Part shown: piece after piece, positions 55,876 through 64,000 of the stretch
Numbering within the stretch: position 1 is the first letter of the stretch
How the letters are laid out: each line of letters starts with the position of its first letter
Assembly (NCBI GenBank): GCA_025808555.1
Contig: CP075526.1
Coordinates: 124,001-188,000, forward strand
Origin: Anaerolineales bacterium
GTDB taxonomy: Bacteria; Chloroflexota; Anaerolineae; Anaerolineales; UBA11579
Direction: 5' to 3'
Length of the DNA: 64,000 bases
Made by a program: the position numbers and the translations under genes
Notes under the pieces: model-generated
What the model saw: only the letters and a program-made list of their open reading frames with translations
The model's database searches: none
What the model was told of the DNA's origin: nothing

Positions 55876-57865
55876 ATGACAAAGACTTATGCGTACCCAA
55901 GGGCATACTACGCCGCTTCCATCCAAGATTTCCTACTGCAATCAAGAGATGAAGTCCTTGGCGTCATACATTCGAATGACATCTCGGCAGAGACAAGGAT
56001 CCAACAAAAAAATGCGTGGAAGGCAGAAGTTAGTATTCTAAAAGATCAGCTATCTGAGCTTTCGGATGGTAGGGTAATTTTTGAATACACAATTCCACGG
56101 ATGGGAAAGCGCGTCGACTCAATCATTCTCTACAAAAATATTGTATTTCTACTGGAATTCAAGAACGGAGACACAGAGTACCTGGCATCTACATACGATC
56201 AAGTTTACGACTACGCATTAGATCTCCGCAACTTCCAAAAAGAAAGCCACGACAAATTGTTGGTGCCTGTTATGGTCTCAACCCATGCACCCAACTACAA
56301 GAATGTTTTGCACGAACATTACCGCATTTTGGAACCTATTCGCTGCAACGCAACCAATATCGGCGCAATAATTAGGCTTGTTGCCGAACAGTTCAATGAG
56401 CCCAATTTTGATTACATTGAGTGGCAAAATTCAGAATATCTACCTACACCAACAATTATAGAAGCCGCCCAGGCACTATATCGTGGGCATAATGTCCATG
56501 ACATTACGCGTAGTGATGCGGGTGCCGAAAATCTGACAATTACCACTGCTGAGATCAACAAGATCATCGAATACAGCAAGGCAAAAAACCGAAAGTCAAT
56601 TTGCTTCCTGACTGGTGTGCCCGGTGCAGGCAAAACACTGGTTGGACTGAACATTGCTATTCAAAGGTCCAATGCCAACCAGGGCGAGCACGCCGTATTT
56701 TTATCTGGCAATTTTCCACTGGTTACAGTGTTACAAGAAGCTCTTGCCCGAGACAAGGTAGAGCAATCTCGCGTGCATGACGACCGAACTAGCAAAAAGG
56801 AAGCTTTGCGCAGCACCACCGCATTTATTCAGATTATTCATAAGTACAGAGACTCTTTTGTAGGTAACGAAAACTCGCCGCCTGAGCGCGTAGCCATTTT
56901 CGATGAGGCGCAGCGCGCTTGGACCCATGAAATGATTAGACGGTTCATGCATACCAAGAAAGGAGTTCCTGATTTCCAATACAGTGAACCAGAATTTTTG
57001 ATAAGCACGATGGACAGGCATAAAGATTGGGCCGTCGTCATATGTCTGGTTGGAGGCGGGCAAGAGATCAATACAGGCGAAGCCGGTCTACCGGAGTGGT
57101 TTAACTCACTGCGAAGGTCTTTTGCCGACTGGGATGTATATGTGCCTCCGCAGTTAAGTGATAACGAATATCGCCGCGGTAGCAGCTGGAGCAACATGAT
57201 TTCTGGCCTTAGGATTTTCGAGCGCGAAAAACTGCATCTCGCTACTTCTATACGGTCGTTCCGCACTCCAGATCTAGCAGCATTTGTAAAAGCAATTTTG
57301 GATGCAGATACAGACACGGCAAAGCGCTTACAGCAGTCCATCAAAGACAAATATCCGATTGTGATTACGCGTGATTTAGAATTGGCGAAGAAATGGGTAC
57401 GGGAACAATGTCAGGGCACCACCCGCTACGGCCTACTGGCAAGTAGCGGCGCACTACGCCTAAAGCCGGAAGGTATCTTTGTAAAAAATGATATTTCCGT
57501 CGCCAACTGGTTCTTAAACGGGAAAGATGACGTTCGGTCCAGTTATGCGCTGGAGGATGTGGTCACAGAGTTCGACATTCAAGGTTTAGAGCTGGATTTT
57601 GCCATTGTTGGTTGGGATGCAGATTTTCGCTTTTCAGATGGGGAATGGGTATACAAAAGTTTTATTGGAAACCGCTGGAACAGCATTTCGTCTGAGGAGC
57701 GGCGTATATACCTAAAAAACACTTATCGAGTGCTTCTAACTCGCCGCTCGTCAAGGTATGGCAATCTTCGTCCCTTCTGGCATTGAAACTGACCACACCC
57801 GCAAGCCAGAGTACTACAATGGAATCTATAGCTATCTGCAAGCAATCGGAATCAGTGAACTGTGA
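55876..57865 (+). pseudogene. DUF2075 ATPase with PD-(D/E)XK-like N-terminus, frameshifted near the end
   Basis: A helicase-like ATPase with an apparent N-terminal nuclease motif (RVDSIIL then LLEFK near residues 79-97). Walker A is GVPGAGKT near 246 and Walker B VAIFDEAQRAW near 339. The last recognisable motif YRVLLTR is followed in frame by an unrelated tail ending at 57786. Dropping one C at 57744-57745 restores TRARQGMAIFVPSG and a family-like end (YYNGIYSYLQAIGISEL) closing at 57865, 662 residues in all. Either a real frameshift mutation or a sequencing error. AT-rich relative to flanking genes; it starts 3 bases after the dehydrogenase stop without an obvious ribosome site. Confidence 0.8.
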
Positions 57866-57904
57866 CCGGATTGCAAGCCATTCTATTTCGTTTCTCCAGA
57901 AGCG

Positions 57905-58621
57905 CTAAATAAACTCCCTGTACACAAAGAACGCGCCCACCACCATCAACAGCACGCCCGCCTGCAGCGCCAGGCGCCGCAGCCAAGGCGCCACCACCTG
58001 CTGGCGCAGCAGCACGCTCCACCCCCACCACAGCTGCGCCACTGCCAGCAGCAGACTGCCGCCGGCCGCCGCATACGCGCTGAACATCGGCCAGCCGCGG
58101 TCCACCATCTTGAACAGCGCCGCATACAACAGTACGCCAATGCACACAATATACAAGTTGCGCCATTGCACCTGCGCCGGGCTGGGGTTGCGTCGCCCGC
58201 GCTTGGCCGTCGCTAGGCGGCGGCTGGCCTGCGCCGCCACTGCCAGCACCAGCACAGCCAATATCGCTGCGGGCACGTACGCATAGTCGTCCGGACGCAG
58301 CAAGTCAAAACCCAGCGCAAACAGCAGTGCCGCCAGCGGCGTGGCGGCCGGGGCGCGGGCCAGCCGCCGCCTAGCGACGGCCCAGCCTGCGGCCAGTTCG
58401 CCAGCGGCCAGCCCCGCCAGCCCGATCACAAAATAGCCCATCAAGTGGCTCTCGGAGCCGCTGAAAGCGTGTGACCCGGCCTGGCCCACTATCCACAGCG
58501 CCAGCAATCCATACGCCGCTGCCGCCGCACCGTGCGCCAGTCCGCGGCGCTCATCCGCCGCGGCCCACGCGCTGGTCGCCATGGCGGCCGCGGCCAGGCC
58601 CAATACCAGCCACCATTGCAT
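57905..58621 (-). CDS. Integral membrane protein of unknown function
   Basis: A 238-residue Ala/Leu-rich protein with seven or so hydrophobic segments (for example LMGYFVIGLAGLAAGELAAG, AILAVLVLAVAA, LYIVCIGVLLYAALF) and no motif I can assign. A short basic loop (RRLATAKRGRRNPSP) lies mid-way. Its ATG overlaps the era stop (TGATG), so it is co-translated with era. Confidence 0.75.
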   Translation of the reverse strand: MQWWLVLGLAAAAMATSAWAAADERRGLAHGAAAAAYGLLALWIVGQAGSHAFSGSESHLMGYFVIGLAGLAAGELAAGWAVARRRLARAPAATPLAALLFALGFDLLRPDDYAYVPAAILAVLVLAVAAQASRRLATAKRGRRNPSPAQVQWRNLYIVCIGVLLYAALFKMVDRGWPMFSAYAAAGGSLLLAVAQLWWGWSVLLRQQVVAPWLRRLALQAGVLLMVVGAFFVYREFI

Positions 58622-59523
58622 CAGTCTTTCCTCCGCGCATAGCCCAGGCGCTCCAGCTGGCCTTCGTCGTCGCGCCAGCCTTCATTAACCTTGACGCGCA
58701 ATTCCAAAAATATCTTGCGCTCGCTCATGCGCTCAATTTCCTCCCGTGCGCTCTGGCCGATCTTCTTGATCATGCGTCCGCCCTCGCCCACTACGATCCC
58801 CTTGTGCGAGTCGCGCTCGACAAAGATCGTGGCGTCGATCTTGGCGCCGCTCTCGCCACGCTCGAGAAATTCATCAATACGCACCGCTATTCCATGCGGC
58901 ACTTCCTCGCGCAGGTGCTGCAAAGCCGCCTCACGGATCAGGTCGGCGGCGATCTGGCGCTCCCAGAAATCGGTCACCTGGTCCGGCGGGAAGAACGCCT
59001 CGCCCTCCGGCAGCAGCCCCTCCAGCGTTTGCAACAACTCAGCCAGGCCCTCGCGTTTTACTGCTGAAAGCTCCACGATCTTGGTAGCCTCCACCAGGGC
59101 GCCATACTGCTCGCGTCGGCCGTCGCGCTCATCGCCGGCCAGCAGGTCCACCTTGTTGAGCGCCAGCAGCAGGGGTCGCTGGCGCTGGCGGACGGCCAGC
59201 CGCCCAGCCAGGGCGCGGTCCTCTTCCGTCGGCGAAACCGAGGCGTCAACCAGGAACAACAGCACATCGCCGTCATCGGCGGCAAACATGGCATCCGCGT
59301 TCATAAAATCGCCCAGCTTGCTGCGGCGCTCATGCACGCCCGGCGTGTCGACAAAAACGATCTGGGCCGTCTCCGTGGTCAGGATGCCCAGCTGGTTGCG
59401 CCGCGTGGTCTGTGGCTTGGGGGAGACAGCCGCCACCTTCTGCCCCAACAGGGCATTCATTAATGTGGATTTACCCACATTGGGGCGGCCAAGTACGGTT
59501 ACATAACCTGCTTTAAATGTCAT
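58621..59523 (-). CDS. era: GTPase Era
   Basis: A GTPase needed for 16S rRNA maturation and 30S assembly. The 300 residues show G1 GRPNVGKST at residues 12-20, G2 TTRRNQLG, G3 DTPGV, G4 NKVD and a C-terminal KH domain with GIVVGEGGRMIKKIG. The ATG at 59523 begins the family sequence; an ATG three codons upstream is in frame. A TAGAAT box lies 7 bases before 59523, and GAGG within that gap may act as a ribosome site. Confidence 0.95.
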   Translation of the reverse strand: MTFKAGYVTVLGRPNVGKSTLMNALLGQKVAAVSPKPQTTRRNQLGILTTETAQIVFVDTPGVHERRSKLGDFMNADAMFAADDGDVLLFLVDASVSPTEEDRALAGRLAVRQRQRPLLLALNKVDLLAGDERDGRREQYGALVEATKIVELSAVKREGLAELLQTLEGLLPEGEAFFPPDQVTDFWERQIAADLIREAALQHLREEVPHGIAVRIDEFLERGESGAKIDATIFVERDSHKGIVVGEGGRMIKKIGQSAREEIERMSERKIFLELRVKVNEGWRDDEGQLERLGYARRKD

Positions 59524-59530
59524 CAACCTC

Positions 59531-59536
59531 ATTCTA
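59531..59536 (-). promoter_or_regulatory. Possible -10 box of era
   Basis: TAGAAT on the minus strand, 7 bases before the ATG at 59523. A GAGG in the spacer makes a leaderless reading uncertain. Confidence 0.3.
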
Positions 59537-59621
59537 TCAGGCTGAGGCCAAGCGAGCAGTGATCAGGCAGCAGTGAACAGGGCTTTAAGGCCAGCGTGGT
59601 TGCAGAGCACTTTCAACAGTT

Positions 59622-59663
59622 GGCTGTAAACTGTTTACTGTCAACTGTTGACTGTTCGCTGTT
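59622..59663 (+). repeat. Six tandem 7-base repeats (NNCTGTN) overlapping the rpsT promoter
   Basis: Consecutive heptamers GGCTGTA, AACTGTT, TACTGTC, AACTGTT, GACTGTT and CGCTGTT. The -35 of rpsT lies inside the fourth and fifth units, and a complementary CAACAGT precedes the array. Confidence 0.65.
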
Positions 59664-59676
59664 CATCATGTAGAAT
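59648..59676 (+). promoter_or_regulatory. rpsT promoter
   Basis: TTGACT, 17 bases, TAGAAT, giving a leader of about 30 bases before the TTG start. Confidence 0.75.
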
Positions 59677-59713
59677 TCAGCCCGCTTTCATATAGGATTC
59701 GGAGGAATTTACT

Positions 59714-59989
59714 TTGGCAAACATTAAATCTGCCATCAAGCGCAATCGGCAGAACGAAAAGCGCCGCCAGCAAAACCGCATCTACCGCGGCAGCGCCAAC
59801 ACCTTTGTACGCAAGGCCAATGTCGCCCTCGCCGCCGGCGATGTCGAGCAGGCCAAGGAAGCCACCAAGGCGGCCGCTACGGCGCTGGACAAGGCCGCCA
59901 AGAAGAAGATCATTCACGCCAATAACGCCGCCCGCCGCAAGGGCGCACTGATGAGCAAGCTCCACGCGCTCGAAGCCGGCAAGAAGTAG
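59714..59989 (+). CDS. rpsT: 30S ribosomal protein S20 (bS20), TTG start
   Basis: Binds the foot of the 30S subunit. The 91 residues read ANIKSAIKRNRQNEKRRQQNRIYRG at the start and IIHANNAARRKGALMSKLHAL near the end. No ATG is available, and the start is TTG, 8 bases after GGAGG. E. coli rpsT also starts with a UUG codon, which takes part in its autoregulation, so weak initiation may be conserved. Confidence 0.96.
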   Translation: MANIKSAIKRNRQNEKRRQQNRIYRGSANTFVRKANVALAAGDVEQAKEATKAAATALDKAAKKKIIHANNAARRKGALMSKLHALEAGKK

Positions 59990-60018
59990 CCTGGCACCGA
60001 GTGCCGCACCCGAACGCC

Positions 60019-60047
60019 AAAGAGCCTGCGCAATGCGCAGGCTCTTT
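60019..60047. terminator. Bidirectional terminator between rpsT and the ABC ATPase gene
   Basis: AGAGCCTGCGC and GCGCAGGCTCT arms with an AAT loop, A-rich on one side and TTTTT on the other. It serves rpsT strongly and the convergent transporter operon more weakly. Confidence 0.85.
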
Positions 60048-60060
60048 TTGTTGTGCACCC

Positions 60061-61371
60061 TTATTCGCTTTTAGGTGCCGGCTGCTCCAACTCGAGGTAA
60101 AGCCGCTCATCGTTGTGGTCATAAGCTAGCAACTCTGCGTATCGCCCCCACTTCACAATAATCCCAATCTGTTTGGCAGCCTCTGGAGCCGAGAATTCAA
60201 GCTCCAATGCGGTTTGCACCACCTTCGCCTGCAGCTTCTGCCCCTCAGCCGCGCCAAGCAAAGCTAAAAGCCATTGAAAAACTGGCAACCGTCGCAAACG
60301 CGAGGCAAAGATCTCCTTCCGCGCCTGAATGCCGGCATCCGCAAAAGTTTCGCCTAAACTGGTCAGGGCAATGTCGCCCTCTGAGATAGTCGCCAAGCTG
60401 AGCAGTTCAGTTGCCTGAACCAGACGTAGTAAGTGATCGGAGTCCAAGCCAAGATCTTCGGCAAGGCGATAGATATCCTCGCGGTCCCCTGGTGCGGCAT
60501 TAAGGTGTTCAAGAAGACCAGCCAAGTCACTGATGCTGATCTCAGGCAAGGCTGGCGTGTGACCCGTTTGCCCGGGGGCAGTACCTAGTTCCATCCATTC
60601 GGGTTGAGTGTGGCCAGCCAAGAGGGCATAAAGCCTATCCACCTCGACCTGGAAGGCAGTAGACTTGCGTTGCCGCGGATGCAGTAGGTCAATGCGCATT
60701 TCCGCCACGATCCGCCCGGGGTTCTTCTCCATTACTAGCACGCGGTCTGCCAGCGCCACGACTTCTTCGATATTGTGACTGACTAACAAGATGGCTTTGG
60801 TAGGCAAATTGCCTTCGAGCCACAACTCCAGCAACTCGCCTCGCAAAGCCTCAGCGCTAAGCACATCCAGGGCGGAGAAGGGCTCATCCAAGCAGAGCAG
60901 CTCGGGCTCGGTGACCAGCGCACGAGCAAAGCCAACCTTCTGCCTCATTCCACCGGATAACTCACGGGGATAAGCACTCTCGAAGCCATCCAGGCCTACT
61001 CGATCGATAGCCTCCAGGGCTAATTGACGCCGCTGATCTGCTGGCCTCCCCTTGGCCTTCAACGGCATCTCGACGTTTTCCTGCACCCGCAACCAGGGAA
61101 ACAGGGCAAAGGTTTGAAACACAATGGTGGCGTGTGGATTCACGCCGTGCAATGGCAAACCTCGATACATAACCTGCCCCCGGCTGGGTTTTTGGAGTCC
61201 CGTGATAATTCGTAACAAGGTGCTCTTTCCACAACCAGAGGGACCCAACAATGCGACGAGCTCACCTTCACGAACATCCATAGCAACATCTTCAATAGCC
61301 GTGAATGAGCGTTCGGCACTTCCATAGATCTGTGAAACGCCACTCAGGCTTGCGAGAATTGGTTTTTCCAT
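60061..61371 (-). CDS. ABC transporter ATPase with AAA-associated C-terminal domain (nitrate/sulfonate type)
   Basis: A 436-residue ATPase for an import-type ABC transporter. Walker A is GPSGCGKST at 43-51, the signature LSGGMRQKV near 142, Walker B LLCLDEPFSALD near 163 and the H-loop SHNI near 198. The NitT/TauT-type cassette ends near residue 260. The remaining 170 residues match the AAA-associated C-terminal domain found on some of these ATPases, which is probably regulatory. Follows the permease gene by 3 bases. No substrate-binding protein is in the window, so the substrate is unknown. Confidence 0.88.
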   Translation of the reverse strand: MEKPILASLSGVSQIYGSAERSFTAIEDVAMDVREGELVALLGPSGCGKSTLLRIITGLQKPSRGQVMYRGLPLHGVNPHATIVFQTFALFPWLRVQENVEMPLKAKGRPADQRRQLALEAIDRVGLDGFESAYPRELSGGMRQKVGFARALVTEPELLCLDEPFSALDVLSAEALRGELLELWLEGNLPTKAILLVSHNIEEVVALADRVLVMEKNPGRIVAEMRIDLLHPRQRKSTAFQVEVDRLYALLAGHTQPEWMELGTAPGQTGHTPALPEISISDLAGLLEHLNAAPGDREDIYRLAEDLGLDSDHLLRLVQATELLSLATISEGDIALTSLGETFADAGIQARKEIFASRLRRLPVFQWLLALLGAAEGQKLQAKVVQTALELEFSAPEAAKQIGIIVKWGRYAELLAYDHNDERLYLELEQPAPKSE

Positions 61372-61374
61372 GGC

Positions 61375-63093
61375 TTACTCCATGCGATAGATTTCTTCGG
61401 AGGCGGTATATAAGCGGCGCCAAAATATACGGTTGATCAGCACCACGGAGACGACCATGGCCATAGTCGCAGCTATCAATTGGGGATAGCGGCCATCCGC
61501 AGTGGCCTGCGCAATGATGGATCCGATTCCAGTTGTGGAGAGCGTCTCACCGCCGAATTCGATGTATTCAGCAACAATACTTGCATTCCATGCTCCGCCG
61601 CTGGCTGTGATTGCCCCAGTGACTAAGTATGGAAACAGCGCAGGCAAGATTAGCGTACGCCAGCGCTCACTACGAGAGAGATTCAAAAGGGTTGCCGTGT
61701 ACCGCAAGTCTTCAGGAATGGCATTGGCGCCCGCGATTACGTTGAAAAGCAGGTACCACTGCGATCCAGTGAGCATGAGCAACACCGCGGCCAGATTCAA
61801 ACCGCCCGGCATACCGATGATAAAGAGAACGAAGACAGGAAAAAGGGCAGTGGAAGGAACGGATGCCATGATTTGCGCCAATGGCTGAAAGAATGCAGAT
61901 AAGCGGCGATTGGTAGCGATGGCCACCCCAACTGGGACCGTCCAGAGCAAAGCAAGAACCAAGGCCACACTAACCCTCAACAGGGTTGCCCCTAGCCCAA
62001 TCAGGATTAACCGCCAATCCTCAAACGGTACTGCAATCAAAGAGGCAGTCATGAAGTACGTCAAAATCGCAAAGAAAACAACCATACCGAACTTTAGCAG
62101 CCGCCATCCCAAAGATTTTCTTACCACCTCTGTCCTTTTGGAAGATTCCTCCGCTCGTCCCTCCATCCAGCGGTCAATGGCATTTTCGGGTCCTGCCAGC
62201 CAAAGGGACTTCAGCCATGCAAACAAGTTTGACCCTCGCATAAACTGTAGAAACCAGGAACGATTCTCTTCTTCTGTTTGGGCCATCCCAAGTTTGAAGC
62301 GGTTGGTCCAATTAAGCAATGGTCGCCACACAAATTGGTCAAGTATCACAATGACTAGCACCAGCGCACCTAAGCCAAAGAGTATCGCAGACAAATCGTT
62401 CTGGTTGGCGGCTTCCTGCAAGTACGCCCCCAGTCCGGCCAAGCGGAAATCTCGCTGCCCAACGGTGAACATTTCGGCAGCCATTAGGAAGAACCAGCCA
62501 CCGGCCCAACTCATTAAGCTGTTCCATGCCAGCGGAATAGCTGCAAAGGGTAGCTCCAGAAAACGGAAACGCAACCAGCTATTGAGGCGGAAAATTGAAC
62601 TGGCTTCTTGCAGTTCCCCCGGAAGGGTTGTAAGGGACTGATACCAGGCAAAGGTCATGTTCCACACCTGGCTGGTAAAGATTAGAACTACCGAAGCCAG
62701 CTCAGCAGCCCAAGCAGTTGGTAGAACTGCGCTCAGACCTAGAAGAACAACCGGCAAGAAAGAAAGGATGGGTACGCTTTGAAGTACGTCTAGCAGCGGC
62801 AGCATGACGCGCTCTGCAACTCGGCTGTTTGCAGCAACTCGGCCATAAATCAAGCTAAACACCAATGATAAGGCGTAGGCAGCGATCATACGCCCGATAG
62901 AAAGAAATGCATACCAGGGAAGTGCCGAGGGCTGCAGGGAAATGGTTGGGCCGCTGACTTCTTCAGGCGCATTAAATGCCAGGCGCAAACCGATGTAAAG
63001 GACGCCTGCCACGCCCGTCAGCACAAGGAGATCTCCCGCGGTAAGGCCACGGCGGCGCGGCCCCTCAACTCGAAAGTAACGGCTGACCCCCAT
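61375..63093 (-). CDS. ABC transporter permease, two fused membrane domains
   Basis: A 572-residue permease made of two BPD-type transmembrane domains in tandem. The first spans about residues 60-280 with EAA loop ELQEASSIFRLNSWLRFRFLE, and the second about 340-560 with DLRYTATLLNLSRSERWRTL. A basic loop joins them. Together with the ATPase this gives a complete membrane core from two genes. The ATG at 63093 follows GGAAGG by 6 bases; it lies just past the uspA stop. Confidence 0.88.
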   Translation of the reverse strand: MGVSRYFRVEGPRRRGLTAGDLLVLTGVAGVLYIGLRLAFNAPEEVSGPTISLQPSALPWYAFLSIGRMIAAYALSLVFSLIYGRVAANSRVAERVMLPLLDVLQSVPILSFLPVVLLGLSAVLPTAWAAELASVVLIFTSQVWNMTFAWYQSLTTLPGELQEASSIFRLNSWLRFRFLELPFAAIPLAWNSLMSWAGGWFFLMAAEMFTVGQRDFRLAGLGAYLQEAANQNDLSAILFGLGALVLVIVILDQFVWRPLLNWTNRFKLGMAQTEEENRSWFLQFMRGSNLFAWLKSLWLAGPENAIDRWMEGRAEESSKRTEVVRKSLGWRLLKFGMVVFFAILTYFMTASLIAVPFEDWRLILIGLGATLLRVSVALVLALLWTVPVGVAIATNRRLSAFFQPLAQIMASVPSTALFPVFVLFIIGMPGGLNLAAVLLMLTGSQWYLLFNVIAGANAIPEDLRYTATLLNLSRSERWRTLILPALFPYLVTGAITASGGAWNASIVAEYIEFGGETLSTTGIGSIIAQATADGRYPQLIAATMAMVVSVVLINRIFWRRLYTASEEIYRME

Positions 63094-63094
63094 G

Positions 63095-63568
63095 TTAACC
63101 TTCCACATGGGGCGCGTCACGGACGACAAGCAAGGGTCGATCTACCTTCTGCAGAATGGCGCTGCACACCGAGCCGTAGAAAACTCGCTTCAGGTTGCTA
63201 CGCCCATGGCTAGCGATCACAATTAGATCGGTGCGCGTAACGCGGGCTTGGTTGATTATCGAATCGACCACGTACCCTTTCACCACACTGGCGCTGACTA
63301 ATACTCGAAGCTGAGAGATTTCATTGGCCTTAGCGCCTAGATATCTTGTAATCTCCTCTTCAGCCTGCTCAATGCGCAAACGATAGAGGCTCCACTCTTC
63401 CATGGTGCGCATCTTCCCCACCTTGGGGATGAACAAATCCGAGGCAAAGTCGATTACATGCAACAGTATGATCTCTGCACTCATGGCCCTGGCCAACGCG
63501 ATGGCATGTTCCAAGGCCAATTCTGCGGTTTCGGAGCCGTCTAGCGGCACAAGAATCTTCTTGTACAT
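63095..63568 (-). CDS. Universal stress protein UspA family
   Basis: A 157-residue nucleotide-binding USP-fold protein. The opening MYKKILVPLDGSETAELALEHA and the ATP-binding loop IVIASHGRSNLKRVFYGSVCSAIL are typical, as is the closing RPLLVVRD. A GAGG site lies 5 bases before the ATG. It is the first gene of an operon with the transporter genes, so it may sense or gate the transporter through ATP. An intrinsic terminator stands only about 21 bases upstream of the start codon. Confidence 0.92.
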   Translation of the reverse strand: MYKKILVPLDGSETAELALEHAIALARAMSAEIILLHVIDFASDLFIPKVGKMRTMEEWSLYRLRIEQAEEEITRYLGAKANEISQLRVLVSASVVKGYVVDSIINQARVTRTDLIVIASHGRSNLKRVFYGSVCSAILQKVDRPLLVVRDAPHVEG

Positions 63569-63589
63569 TTGAACCTCAATCACTGGTTT

Positions 63590-63630
63590 AAAAAAAAAGC
63601 CCCGGCTGCTATGCACTGAGCAACCAGGGC
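63590..63630 (-). terminator. Terminator in the uspA leader (attenuator candidate)
   Basis: On the minus strand, GCCCTGGTTGCT pairs with AGCAGCCGGGGC over 12 positions (two G-U) with an 8-base loop, followed by nine T. It lies between the promoter and the uspA ribosome site. Confidence 0.8.
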
Positions 63631-63651
63631 CAGACTTATACAAATAATCGT

Positions 63652-63720
63652 TTAGCCAAGCGTAAACAGGCCGCGCAAAATGCTGCAAGCTTTCTTAGTA
63701 CTTAATGGATCACAATCCAT
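63652..63720 (-). CDS. Possible 22-codon leader peptide upstream of uspA
   Basis: ATG to TAA, reading MDCDPLSTKKACSILRGLFT plus LG. It sits between the promoter and the terminator, with its stop 22 bases before the terminator stem. The ribosome site is weak. It contains two Cys codons and no run of one amino acid, so a classical amino-acid attenuator is not obvious. Confidence 0.25.
   Translation of the reverse strand: MDCDPLSTKKACSILRGLFTLG
63705..63720. promoter_or_regulatory. Inverted repeat in the uspA leader
   Basis: ATGGAT and ATCCAT separated by CACA, about 40 bases after the predicted transcription start. It may be an operator or part of the leader structure. Confidence 0.35.
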
Positions 63721-63763
63721 GGTTATCACAGCTTCTTTCACAATACCTGACCGTTTCCTGAAC

Positions 63764-63792
63764 AGCTTACTGCACATTAAAAGGCTTGTCAA
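63764..63792 (-). promoter_or_regulatory. uspA-transporter operon promoter
   Basis: TTGACA, 17 bases, TAAGCT on the minus strand, giving a leader of about 190 bases that contains the small open frame and the terminator. Confidence 0.6.
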
Positions 63793-63822
63793 CGTTCAAC
63801 ATCGTAGCTTACGGCTAACAGC

Positions 63823-63828
63823 TATAAT
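63823..63828 (+). promoter_or_regulatory. -10 box of the right-edge gene, leaderless arrangement
   Basis: TATAAT ends 8 bases before the ATG at 63837; no ribosome site and no clear -35. Confidence 0.5.
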
Positions 63829-63836
63829 AATTTCTT

Positions 63837-64000
63837 ATGTTCAACGCAGAAAAAGCCGCCGTCGAAGCGCGCATCGCCGAATATTGCCAAGCCGAAGGCT
63901 TACCCGCGCCCACTCTCACCTGGAGCCAGATCCCCTTCTCCGGCGAATGGGGCATCGCCACCTCGCTCTTCCAACTCGCCTCGCAAGAGGCCAAACAAGG
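63837..64000 (+). CDS. argS: Probable arginyl-tRNA synthetase, N-terminal fragment (runs off the window)
   Basis: Only 54 codons are present. The pattern AEYCQAEGLPAPTLTWSQIP followed by GEWGIATSLFQLASQEAK resembles the N-terminal Add-1 domain of ArgS, where a GDYATNVALQLAK-type motif is usual. No catalytic motif is in view, so the call is tentative. The ATG is preceded by a TATAAT box at 8 bases. Confidence 0.45.
   Translation, partial: MFNAEKAAVEARIAEYCQAEGLPAPTLTWSQIPFSGEWGIATSLFQLASQEAKQ

Noticed and set aside
57787-57865. Separate small gene after the DUF2075 frame
   Set aside because: The sequence continues the DUF2075 family C-terminus in a shifted frame, so it is treated as part of the same broken gene.
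59622-59663. Possible CRISPR array
   Set aside because: Seven-base direct repeats without spacers are not CRISPR repeats; no cas genes are present.
63640-63760. Known riboswitch class (guanidine, manganese or c-di-AMP type) in the uspA leader
   Set aside because: None of the core consensus blocks I know for these classes could be matched, so only an unassigned leader is reported.

Overview
The window is a dense, mostly GC-rich bacterial chromosome segment. The gene set and order fit Chloroflexota, probably class Anaerolineae. That is an inference from the combination of a Firmicutes-like ribosomal gene order, rpoB separated from rpoC, a DUF1684/DUF1801-rich accessory complement and many start codons with a TANNNT box just upstream. 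No rRNA or tRNA gene is visible to confirm it.

Layout. (1) 1-6.1 kb: malic enzyme MaeB (-), then recA, recX and rny (+), with a 297-base structured gap between recA and recX. (2) 6.1-21.3 kb: accessory and metabolic genes. These are a zinc-ribbon membrane protein, DinB and MBL-fold proteins, a tryptophanase-family lyase, a multi-TM-helix membrane protein, DUF1684 plus an LRR protein, an AT-rich DUF262/HNH nuclease, a lipoprotein, an ArsR-AHSA1-DUF1801-DUF1801 operon, a short UvrA-like ATPase and MazG. (3) 21.5-46.7 kb (-): one of the best-conserved blocks of a bacterial genome: rpoB, the str cluster (rpsL, rpsG, fusA, tuf, rpsJ), S10, spc and alpha operons, then truA, rplM and rpsI. rpoC, rpsD and infA are missing from their usual places. 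(4) 46.8-47.2 kb (+): rnpB (RNase P RNA). (5) 47.3-54.8 kb (-): a sugar PTS operon (phosphomannose isomerase, GH38 mannosidase, EIIB, EIIC, EIIA, GntR regulator, HPr), with a divergent beta-hydroxyacid dehydrogenase. This reads as uptake and hydrolysis of a phosphorylated alpha-mannoside, possibly mannosylglycerate. (6) 55.9-64 kb: a frameshifted DUF2075 gene, a membrane protein, era, rpsT, a UspA/double-permease/ATPase transporter operon, and the first codons of a probable argS at the edge.

Regulation. Three genes (recX, rpoB, uspA) have an intrinsic terminator directly in front of the ribosome-binding site or start codon, which suggests attenuation. About seven genes have a -10-like TANNNT box 6-9 bases before the start codon, which suggests leaderless transcripts. 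Shine-Dalgarno sites are clear for most other genes. Several palindromes (20044-20071, 20087-20211) look like interspersed extragenic repeats.

I see no clearly new multi-gene system. The best leads are the leader/attenuator architecture (especially uspA and rpoB), the recA-recX intergenic RNA, the PTS-mannoside operon with its own HPr, and the dispersed RNA polymerase genes.
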